Translations under genes and position numbers: made by a program
Shown: piece by piece, positions 34,082 through 40,200 of the stretch
Layout: every line of letters starts with the position of its first letter
How positions within the stretch are numbered: the first letter of the stretch is position 1
Notes under the pieces: generated by a model
Told to the model about the DNA's origin: nothing
Databases searched by the model: none
The model's input: only the letters and a program-made list of their open reading frames with translations
Assembly (NCBI RefSeq): GCF_946481715.1
Contig: NZ_CAMLOV010000033.1
Span: 1 to 40,200, forward strand
DNA length: 40,200 bases
Origin: an uncultured Mucilaginibacter sp.
GTDB taxonomy: Bacteria; Bacteroidota; Bacteroidia; Sphingobacteriales; Sphingobacteriaceae
Reading direction: 5' to 3'

Positions 34082-34571
34082 CCAATACCCGATTTTTGCG
34101 GGTACTTACGTAAACATGGTACCCGAGGGTGCCGATGTGATGCAACTGCTCACCGATTCGTTAACGGCAACTTATGAGTTGTTTACGGCCCTGCCGGAAG
34201 AAAAAGCACTTTATGCTTATGCCGAAGGAAAATGGACGATCAAAGAAGTTTTAGGGCATATGATAGATACCGAGCGGATCTTTGCGTTCCGCGCTTTTTG
34301 CTTCTCTCGCGAGCGAATTACCTTACCCGGCTTCGACCAGGACATTTACGTAGACAATACCGATTACAACAGCCGCAACCTGAAGGATTTGGCGGAAGAG
34401 TTTAAAACTACACGCAAAAGCAACCTGTACGTGTTCCGCAATTTAACCGAAGAGCAGCTAAACCGCAGCGGAACTGCAAGTGGCAGCCATGTAACAGTAG
34501 CAGCTTTGCTTTATATGGCAGCCGGCCACGAACTGCACCACCTGCGGATATTGAAAGAAAGATATTTGTAA
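34059..34571 (+). CDS. DinB/YfiT-like metal-binding four-helix protein
   Basis: The 170-aa protein belongs to the DinB/YfiT-like superfamily: a four-helix bundle with a three-histidine metal site. The first histidine is in WTIKEVLGHMIDTERIF, and two more are in AAGHELHHLRILKERY near the end. Several members are thiol (bacillithiol/mycothiol) transferases or damage-inducible proteins, and the substrate here is unknown. Its ATG lies inside the kinase gene (23-nt overlap), so the two are co-expressed. A perfect terminator follows. Confidence 0.87.
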   Translation: MIPRPQPNQYPIFAGTYVNMVPEGADVMQLLTDSLTATYELFTALPEEKALYAYAEGKWTIKEVLGHMIDTERIFAFRAFCFSRERITLPGFDQDIYVDNTDYNSRNLKDLAEEFKTTRKSNLYVFRNLTEEQLNRSGTASGSHVTVAALLYMAAGHELHHLRILKERYL

Positions 34572-34573
34572 AG

Positions 34574-34614
34574 CAAAAAAAAGGGCTGGCGCAATTGCGC
34601 CAGCCCTTTTTATA
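34574..34614. terminator. Bidirectional terminator between DinB and DUF6249 genes
   Basis: AAGGGCTGGCGCAATTGCGCCAGCCCTT (34581-34608) is a perfect palindrome with A-run before and T-run after, ending both convergent genes. Confidence 0.95.
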
Positions 34615-34632
34615 AGTAAGTTTTTTACAAGT

Positions 34633-35004
34633 TTATTCTTTGTCGTTATTGTAAAGTTCCTTTTTCTCGATACGGTACGATAGCACCAAGCCTAAACCAC
34701 CGAAGATAGCGATCAGCCCGAAGTAGATAGCTGCATTTTCATCGTTATACCTATCTGCACTTGCAAATATGGTACGGTCCAATAAGAAAGCGAGGAATAA
34801 TCCTAAGCCTGCGCCGATAAATAATAAACCCCATTTTAAGTTTTGATAAGGGGCGGGTTGTGGCTTGTAATTGCGCGGGTCCATTCCTCTTTCAATCATT
34901 GCTAATTTTTCGCGGCGGCTGAGGTATACAGCGCCAAAAATAGTTGCGAAGAAACTTATGATGGCAATGATGCCTGCCAGTATGCCTAAGTTTGCGGTTT
35001 CCAT
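34633..35004 (-). CDS. DUF6249-like membrane protein
   Basis: The 123-aa protein has three hydrophobic helices at about 7-28, 56-75 and 90-108. A cytoplasmic segment after the first reads SRREKLAMIERGMDPRNY, a recognisable hallmark of the DUF6249 family common in Bacteroidota. The function is unknown. The location next to an ECF sigma-factor pair on the opposite strand hints at envelope stress, but no shared regulation can be shown. An intergenic inverted-repeat element lies in its upstream region. Confidence 0.82.
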   Translation of the reverse strand: METANLGILAGIIAIISFFATIFGAVYLSRREKLAMIERGMDPRNYKPQPAPYQNLKWGLLFIGAGLGLFLAFLLDRTIFASADRYNDENAAIYFGLIAIFGGLGLVLSYRIEKKELYNNDKE

Positions 35005-35094
35005 AATAATATAAATTTAAATAAGTGTGTATTTTTTGTTTTCAAACCCACCACCACGGTGTATTTGTATGCTATGACCACACGTTTTTTGAGG

Positions 35095-35268
35095 AGGTTA
35101 CAGGCGGGAGGAAAAATATTTTAGAATTTAGATTTACGATTTTAGATGTAGCAGAAGCCGTTGCTGTAATCTTAGGTACTATATATAGTGATACGATAAG
35201 CCGCTATGATTATAAGTGTTTGGCTATCGTAATTCGTAAATCTAAAATCGTAAATTAGCCTGTAACCT
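35095..35268. repeat. MITE-like inverted-repeat element upstream of the ECF sigma gene
   Basis: Nested perfect arms: outer AGGTTACAGGC (35095-35105) with GCCTGTAACCT (35258-35268), and inner ATTTACGATTTTAGAT (35132-35147) with ATCTAAAATCGTAAAT (35240-35255). Arms contain short internal repeats of ATTTTAGATTTACG. The element spans about 174 bp, carries no gene and looks like a non-autonomous mobile or palindromic repeat unit. No clear target-site duplication was identified by eye. Confidence 0.7.
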
Positions 35269-35303
35269 GATCGCCCGCCATGTAGTCAGAGTGTTTGTAA
35301 TAT

Positions 35304-35885
35304 ATGCAAAGCAAGCTTTCAGATATCGAATTGATAGAACAAACCCTGGCGGGTAACCAGCAGGCCTATGCCGACCTGGTTAAACGGCACCAGCGTTTTG
35401 TATTCACTTTGGCCATGCGTTTTACTAAAGGAAGGGAAGACGCAGAAGAGGTTGCGCAGGATTGCTTTATAAAGGCGTACAGAAACCTTGGCAGTTTTCA
35501 GCAGCAAAGCAAATTTAGTACCTGGCTGTACAGTATTGTGTATACTACCGCCATGACGTTTTTACGGAAGAAGAGAATTGATACATCGTCCATAGATGAT
35601 GATGAGGGCTATATACAAATAGAGAGTAAACCAAGTGCGTATGATGCGCACAACATAGAAAATAAATCGAGGTCGTTTTACCTTAACCAGGCCATAGCGC
35701 AGCTATTGCCCGATGACGCAACCATCATAACGATGTTTTATAAAGGCGAGCAGTCGCTGGAAGAAATTGCACAGGCCCTTAATATGGAGGCCAATACGGT
35801 TAAGGTGAAACTATTTAGGGCGCGCCAGCGTTTGAAAGAAAAGCTGGAGCGTAATTTAAAACACGAAGTTAACGAACTGATATGA
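35304..35885 (+). CDS. ECF-type RNA polymerase sigma factor
   Basis: The 193-aa protein has region 2 at about 22-90 (DLVKRHQRFVFTLAMRFTKGREDAEEVAQDCFIKAYRNL) and a region 4 helix-turn-helix at about 128-183 (EQSLEEIAQALNMEANTVKVKLFRARQRLKEKL). Group 4 sigma factors direct polymerase to small regulons, usually released by an anti-sigma factor. Here the following gene, overlapping by 4 nt, encodes a membrane protein suitable for that role. The inverted-repeat element just upstream may carry or influence its promoter. Confidence 0.95.
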   Translation: MQSKLSDIELIEQTLAGNQQAYADLVKRHQRFVFTLAMRFTKGREDAEEVAQDCFIKAYRNLGSFQQQSKFSTWLYSIVYTTAMTFLRKKRIDTSSIDDDEGYIQIESKPSAYDAHNIENKSRSFYLNQAIAQLLPDDATIITMFYKGEQSLEEIAQALNMEANTVKVKLFRARQRLKEKLERNLKHEVNELI

Positions 35886-36397
35886 ACAGCATGGAAGAAC
35901 AACTTTGGAGCTACATTGATGGCAGCTGCAGCCCCGCAGAGGAGCAGGCCATTGCCCGGCTTATTGCCCAGGATGAAACCTGGCGCATGCAGTACAATGA
36001 ATTACTTAAACTGAACGAAGAATTCGGTACCATGGAGTTAGACGAGCCGTCGATGGCCTTCACTTATAATGTGATGGAAACCATCCGCACCGAAAACGCC
36101 ATGAAACCGCTAAAAGCAACCATCAACAAACGCATTATTTGGGGTATAGCAGCTTTTTTTATTATTACGATAGCAGTTTTAGTGGCATTTGCATTCGGTT
36201 CTGTAAACTGGAGCCTGCCTTCGGGCAATACCAGTTTCAACGTTAACATAAAAATGCCCGAGCAATTAGATAGCAACCACGTAAAAAGTTTCTTTTCGGG
36301 GGGCGTTTTAAAAGGCTTCCTATTTTTCGATTTGGTAATGGGCTTATTCCTGTTAGATGCTTACCTGCGCAGGAAGCGGAGCATAAAGCAACACTAA
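35882..36397 (+). CDS. Membrane protein, probable anti-sigma factor
   Basis: The 171-aa protein has a soluble N-terminal domain (1-80) beginning MEEQLWSYIDGSCSPAEEQAIARL, the helical pattern of zinc-less anti-sigma domains. A transmembrane helix lies at about 84-106 and a second hydrophobic segment at about 142-161. The start overlaps the sigma stop by 4 nt. Position, topology and coupling point to an anti-sigma factor that holds the ECF sigma at the membrane. No HxxxCxxC zinc motif is present, so the family assignment rests on context. Confidence 0.8.
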   Translation: MNSMEEQLWSYIDGSCSPAEEQAIARLIAQDETWRMQYNELLKLNEEFGTMELDEPSMAFTYNVMETIRTENAMKPLKATINKRIIWGIAAFFIITIAVLVAFAFGSVNWSLPSGNTSFNVNIKMPEQLDSNHVKSFFSGGVLKGFLFFDLVMGLFLLDAYLRRKRSIKQH

Positions 36398-36544
36398 TGT
36401 ACACACCGTTGTACAATTTTTATGACAGACTGTACAAAACCGTTTACAGGAGTTTTTAACTGCATAAAAAAGCAAGGAACCAGAGGTTGTTTTTGCCATA
36501 AAATTGCAAGGTTAAACAGTTAATAATTTTTGGTATAGTATTTG

Positions 36545-36636
36545 TGTTAACATCCACGGACCGGCAATCTGCCGGTTAATTGTGATAAGGTTTAGGTTGA
36601 AAGTCCCCCGGAGCAAGTCTAGGGGGCTTTTATTTT
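36545..36636 (+). ncRNA. Candidate small RNA with terminator
   Basis: After the weak promoter-like TAgtaTTTG (36536-36544) comes a 7-bp hairpin ACCGGCA/TGCCGGT with a 3-nt loop (36560-36576). About 30 nt of single-stranded sequence follows, then a CCCCC/GGGGG hairpin (36605-36609 with 36622-36626) and CTTTTATTTTTT. A free-standing hairpin plus intrinsic terminator, 150 nt beyond the preceding gene, suggests a short transcript. It may instead be only the 3' end of the sigma operon. Confidence 0.4.
36601..36636 (+). terminator. Intrinsic terminator in the gap before the DUF2911 gene
   Basis: CCCCC at 36605-36609 pairs with GGGGG at 36622-36626, helped by AAG/CTT outer pairs, followed by TTTTATTTTTT. 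Confidence 0.8.
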
Positions 36637-36725
36637 TTAAACCAGTTTCCGGCAATTGTAACTAAAGGTATTTCATTAGAAATTCATGCAACATTCACTA
36701 CCTTAGTAGTAAATTTAAAATACCG

Positions 36726-37580
36726 ATGAAGAGATATTTCTTATACCTGTGTGCGATGTTGCTGGCCTGTTGTATCACATCAAAAACATACGCACAGGAG
36801 CCCCGCATACCCGAAGCCAGCTCCACACAAACAATTATACAGGATTTTGGCTTAGGTAAGGTAACCATCACCTACTCCCGCCCAAATGTAAAAGGGCGTA
36901 AAATATTCGGGGGTATAAACCCCTACGGCGAAGTTTGGCGCACCGGCGCTAACTCTGCAACTACCATCACTTTTAGCGAAAACGTAATTTTTGAAGGAAG
37001 TAAAGTCCCTGCCGGAACCTATGCATTATTCAGCATACCCGGAGAAAAAGAGTGGACAATCATCCTTAACAAAACTGCAAAACAATGGGGTGCATATGGT
37101 TATAAGCAAGAGGATGACCTGTTGCGTGTTAAGGTGAAACCAAGAGCCGTTGACGAAAAAAGGGAAACCTTTACTATGCAGTTTGCCAATTCTACCACCA
37201 AATCAACCGACCTATATTTGGTTTGGGATCATACGGCGGTGCCCATGCATTTGCAAACCGATGATGATGCACAAATTACTGCCAATATTGAGAAACTAAT
37301 GCAGGGCGAGGTAAGTAAAAGGCCCTACTTTAACGCAATACAGTATTTTTACGAAAATGATAAAGACCTGAACAAAGCTATGCAATGGGCGTTGGAGGCC
37401 GAGAAATTAGAACCCAATGGCCCCTGGTATAAATTATGGAAAGCCCGTATCCAATTAAAAATGGGCGATAAAGAAAAAGCAATTGCTACAGCAGAGGAAG
37501 GCGTAAAAATTGCTAAAGCCAGTAAGGACGACGAGTATGTACGCCTTAATGAAGCTGTAATTGCCCAGGCAAAAAATTAA
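36726..37580 (+). CDS. DUF2911-domain secreted protein with C-terminal TPR-like helices
   Basis: The 284-aa protein has a signal peptide (about 1-24, ending KTYAQ). A DUF2911 domain follows (about 30-175), with the family signatures ITYSRPNVKGRKIFGG, YGEVWRTGANSATTITF and VPAGTYALFSIPG. Residues about 205-280 form TPR-like helical pairs (ALEAEKLEPNGPWYKLWKA, then KEKAIATAEEGVKIAKA). DUF2911 proteins are abundant in Bacteroidota and function is unknown. It stands alone and is closed by a strong terminator. Confidence 0.9.
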   Translation: MKRYFLYLCAMLLACCITSKTYAQEPRIPEASSTQTIIQDFGLGKVTITYSRPNVKGRKIFGGINPYGEVWRTGANSATTITFSENVIFEGSKVPAGTYALFSIPGEKEWTIILNKTAKQWGAYGYKQEDDLLRVKVKPRAVDEKRETFTMQFANSTTKSTDLYLVWDHTAVPMHLQTDDDAQITANIEKLMQGEVSKRPYFNAIQYFYENDKDLNKAMQWALEAEKLEPNGPWYKLWKARIQLKMGDKEKAIATAEEGVKIAKASKDDEYVRLNEAVIAQAKN

Positions 37581-37603
37581 GAGATTTAAAAAATGATACT
37601 TGG

Positions 37604-37629
37604 AGACGCGATATTTCGCGTCTTTTTTT
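37604..37629 (+). terminator. Terminator after the DUF2911 gene
   Basis: AGACGCG (37604-37610), loop ATATTT, CGCGTCT (37617-37623), then TTTTTT. It sits just before the stop of the convergent acyltransferase gene. Confidence 0.92.
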
Positions 37630-37631
37630 GT

Positions 37632-38801
37632 TTACACGGATTCGGTTGCCGGTGCCAGGTGTTGCGTTTCTACAGCCGCGGGTGCTTTCCGTTTTAACAT
37701 CCTGTCGCGCATACGCAGGAAGGGTTTTTCTACCAACACATGCAGCAATATGGCGCCAATGGCAACTACGATAAAGCATACCAACATCATCAGAATACTG
37801 TTGGGTTCGATGCCGTAAGGAGCCACCAAACGTTGTGTTAAAGGCATCAACCCCTTGTGCGAAAGATACAGACTGTATGAAAGCGTTGCGATCTTTTCGG
37901 TAACCGCCGACCGGTATTTATATAAAATACTTGAGGGATGCACCGCTGCCATAACCAGTAAGCCATAGCCCAATGCCACCACCGGGTAGCCGAAAACTAC
38001 GGAGATTATGCTTGCCTCATTCCGGTTCACATAATATGCAGCAATCAAAACCAATACCCCCAGGGGTATTAGCCAGTTTGCCGCCTTTGCTATTTTACTG
38101 CTGAATGTTGGGCGGTAGTGGTAAAGCGCCGATACCGCGATGCCAACGAGCAAAGGGTCCAGGCGGTTATAAGTGGGATAATAAATGTATTTATGGTGCA
38201 ATACGCGGAAATCATCATTATCCACATACGGCGCTATTAGCTGCCAGCCATACCAGCGAATAAGGAAGCCGCCTATGAACAGGCCACCCAATAGCAGCAG
38301 CCCCTTTTTGCCTGCTTTGTAGTAAGCAAACCACAGCAGCACCAGCGGTAATACCAAATAAAACTGTTCTTCTACACAAAGCGACCAGGAATGAGAGAAT
38401 GTGCCTTGCTTCTGCATGTCGAGCCCAAAGTTTTTGGTAAAAGTCAGGAAACGCCAAAGCGGGGATAATGCCTCCTTTTCGTGGAAAGCGGGCACTAAGA
38501 AGTATACCGCAACAATAAACAGGTAGGCAGGCAATATGCGGAAAGAGCGCTTAATGAAATAGGTTTTTAGCGAGATGGTGCCCGTTTTAGAAAGCTCTGC
38601 AAATAAGTGCGAGGAGATGAGGAAGCCGCTCAGTACAAAAAACAGGTCTACGCCCGTCCAGCCGAAGCCGGCAATTAGGGGCACCCAATCCGGGCGGGCA
38701 AAAAGGCGGTAATGGTACAGTAAAACATAACAGATAGCAAAGGCCCGTAAATGATCTAAGCCGTAAAGCTTTTTGGGGAATTGTACGGCTATGGCTTGCA
38801 T
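37632..38801 (-). CDS. OafA/YrhL-type membrane acyltransferase
   Basis: The 389-aa protein belongs to the acyltransferase-3 family (COG1835), integral membrane enzymes that O-acetylate or acylate cell-surface sugars. About ten hydrophobic helices are visible. The conserved histidine near the N-terminus is in LRAFAICYVLLYHYRLF, and the family motif SWSLCVEEQFY lies at about 134-144. It lacks the C-terminal SGNH domain present in some relatives. The preceding symporter gene ends 4 nt upstream, so they share a transcript. Confidence 0.92.
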   Translation of the reverse strand: MQAIAVQFPKKLYGLDHLRAFAICYVLLYHYRLFARPDWVPLIAGFGWTGVDLFFVLSGFLISSHLFAELSKTGTISLKTYFIKRSFRILPAYLFIVAVYFLVPAFHEKEALSPLWRFLTFTKNFGLDMQKQGTFSHSWSLCVEEQFYLVLPLVLLWFAYYKAGKKGLLLLGGLFIGGFLIRWYGWQLIAPYVDNDDFRVLHHKYIYYPTYNRLDPLLVGIAVSALYHYRPTFSSKIAKAANWLIPLGVLVLIAAYYVNRNEASIISVVFGYPVVALGYGLLVMAAVHPSSILYKYRSAVTEKIATLSYSLYLSHKGLMPLTQRLVAPYGIEPNSILMMLVCFIVVAIGAILLHVLVEKPFLRMRDRMLKRKAPAAVETQHLAPATESV

Positions 38802-38805
38802 GTTG

Positions 38806-40200
38806 TTAAGTAATTGCGGGTTGTTTGGGTTTTATAAAGGTATTTAAAATTGCTGCAATTAATATCACCATAAAGCAACCGATTGGATTGAGCCAAAGGT
38901 ACGCCACCGTATTTTTATAGCCCATATAGCATATCACGGCCTCGGTAACTATGGCGGCAATAAACACTGGTGTCCCCTTAATGCTTTTCAAATAAAAAGC
39001 TACCACAAAAACCCCTAATACAGTACCGTAAATGTAGGAGCCCAGCTGGTTCACGGCCTCCAGCAGGTTGCCAATTTTGCTGGCATAAAGCGCCATGCCG
39101 ATGCAAACCAGCCCCCAAAATAGGGTTGCCAGCCTCGATGCGTTCACATAACTTTTATCGGATGCGTTTGGGTTGATGATGCGTTTATAAAAATCTACCG
39201 CAGTGGTTGAGGCCAGCGAGTTCAGCCCGCTGGAGGTAGACCCCATCGATGCTAAAAATATCACGGCGATAAGCAGGCCTATTAGCCCTTTGGGTAAATA
39301 ATGCGTAACAAAGGTGAGGAATACGTAATTGGTATCATCCGTATTGGCTTTGTCATTATTCCTTTTAATAACGGCAATGGCATCGCTGCGTATCTTGCCC
39401 GCCTCTTTATTAAGGTTGCTGAGTTCAGCTTTTGCGTTGGTGATTTGCCCCGGGTCACCGTTATCCAGCGCTTTTGCAAGGTTATCAGCTTTAACTCTCC
39501 GTTGCTCAAATGTTTTATTGTATTGATCTTCCAGCTGGTTAAACTGCGGGGCATAACTGCTTTGTTTTACCTGTTCTACCTCGTAATTGTTAAAAAAAAC
39601 AGGCGGGCGGTTAAATTGGTAAAAGCTGAAAACCAATATCCCAACCAGTAGTATCAAAAACTGCATGGGTATCTTTAGCATACCATTCATAATAAGCCCC
39701 AGGCGGCTATGCTCTACCGAGCAACCGGTGAGGTACCGCCCTACCTGGCTTTGGTCGGTACCGAAATAGGAGAGCTGCAAAAAGAAACCACCGATGATAC
39801 CGCTCCAGATATTATACCGGCTGCTGGGGTCGAAATGCCAATCGATAACATTCATTTTGCCGAGGTTGCCCGCCAGCTTGATGGATTTGATAAAACCGAT
39901 ATCCGATGGCATCATCATTACTACAAACAACCCGGCCAAAAACATGCCGGAGAAGATGATGGTCATCTGCAACAGTTGTGTATAGGATACTGCCCTTGAG
40001 CCGCCGTATACGGTGTAAAACAATACCAGCCCGCCTATAAATAAGGTAGTATAAGTGATGTTGATATGCAAAATACCCGACAGGATGATGGAGGGTGCGT
40101 AAATAGTTATCCCGGTAGAAAGCCCGCGCTGTATTAAAAAAAGCAATGATGTCAGTGCGCGGGTCTTCAAATCGAAGCGCGACTCTAAAAACTCGTAAGC
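38806..40200 (-). CDS. Sodium:solute symporter (5' end outside window)
   Basis: At least 464 codons of a sodium:solute symporter family protein (SSS; PutP/SGLT type) can be read. The frame stays open to the window edge: the bases from 40200 inward encode AYEFLESRFDLKTRALTS, the conserved start of the third membrane segment. The TTG at 40168-40170 is therefore not a true start. At least ten hydrophobic helices are visible, with GGSRAVSYTQLLQM and SMGSTSSGLNSLASTTAVDFYKR matching family motifs around the sodium site. A hydrophilic insert of about 70 residues (roughly 210-275 from the TTG) is rich in Lys/Asn/Asp. The substrate cannot be predicted. Confidence 0.92.
   Translation of the reverse strand, partial: AYEFLESRFDLKTRALTSLLFLIQRGLSTGITIYAPSIILSGILHINITYTTLFIGGLVLFYTVYGGSRAVSYTQLLQMTIIFSGMFLAGLFVVMMMPSDIGFIKSIKLAGNLGKMNVIDWHFDPSSRYNIWSGIIGGFFLQLSYFGTDQSQVGRYLTGCSVEHSRLGLIMNGMLKIPMQFLILLVGILVFSFYQFNRPPVFFNNYEVEQVKQSSYAPQFNQLEDQYNKTFEQRRVKADNLAKALDNGDPGQITNAKAELSNLNKEAGKIRSDAIAVIKRNNDKANTDDTNYVFLTFVTHYLPKGLIGLLIAVIFLASMGSTSSGLNSLASTTAVDFYKRIINPNASDKSYVNASRLATLFWGLVCIGMALYASKIGNLLEAVNQLGSYIYGTVLGVFVVAFYLKSIKGTPVFIAAIVTEAVICYMGYKNTVAYLWLNPIGCFMVILIAAILNTFIKPKQPAIT

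Larger units (their letters stand above)
36398..36725. other. 328-nt gap with a possible small RNA
   Basis: No protein gene. A T/A-rich segment with tatagTATTTG (36534-36544) is followed by two hairpins, the second a terminator (see separate entries). The rest is AT-rich without recognisable signals. Confidence 0.5.

Noticed and set aside
35025..35258. 77-aa plus-strand reading frame
   Set aside because: It covers the inverted-repeat element and is only an open frame through its arms.
40168..40170. TTG as start of the symporter
   Set aside because: The frame remains open upstream and encodes conserved symporter residues (YEFLESRFD), so the gene begins outside the window.

Overview
The window looks like chromosome from a Bacteroidota member of the Sphingobacteriaceae (Mucilaginibacter/Pedobacter-like). 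The evidence is a fused lpxC-fabZ gene, a PorX-type response regulator with a PglZ domain, several SusC-like/OMP beta-barrel and plug proteins, frequent TTG starts without Shine-Dalgarno sequences, and promoters of the Bacteroidota form TTG-N20-TAnnTTTG. No rRNA, tRNA, CRISPR array or intact insertion sequence was seen.

Layout. 1-4.6 kb (minus): lipid A genes lpxD, lpxC-fabZ and lpxA, preceded by an HD-domain phosphohydrolase. 4.7-8.1 kb (plus): porX, tsaE and an alanine dehydrogenase family gene. 8.1-13.8 kb: a secreted histidine phosphatase, a YihY/BrkB membrane protein, a retropepsin-like protease with a PDZ domain, and a large metzincin lipoprotein. 13.9-23 kb: a small unknown gene, a collagen-like lipoprotein, a beta-barrel outer-membrane protein, a stand-alone receiver protein, a plug-domain envelope protein and a YifB/ComM ATPase. 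23.0-23.4 kb holds a striking array of eight 10-bp repeats next to a perfect palindrome. gltX follows.

25.1-32.5 kb is an AT-richer accessory island between gltX and a housekeeping-type sensor kinase. Its left half (minus) encodes an XRE repressor, an ImmA/IrrE peptidase, a 100-aa unknown, an HExxH protein and a dCTP-deaminase-like protein. Its right half (plus) is a tightly coupled four-gene ubiquitin-like conjugation operon: a three-domain ubiquitin-like protein, an E2-fold protein, a ThiF/E1-like adenylyltransferase and a DUF6527-like zinc protein. An orphan ParA-like ATPase follows. The two halves diverge from a control region holding two facing-away Bacteroidota promoters. The plus-strand promoter predicts a leader of about 250 nt with two hairpins before the ubiquitin-like gene. 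This island is the most likely place for an unusual system; an antiviral role is an inference from gene content.

32.9-40.2 kb returns to core genes: a two-TM histidine kinase (possibly PorY-like), a DinB-fold protein, a DUF6249 membrane protein, an ECF sigma factor with a membrane partner, a DUF2911 protein, an OafA-type acyltransferase and a sodium:solute symporter cut by the window edge. Several intergenic inverted-repeat elements (2.2, 6.3 and 35.1 kb) look like dispersed palindromic repeats. Strong intrinsic terminators close most convergent gene pairs.
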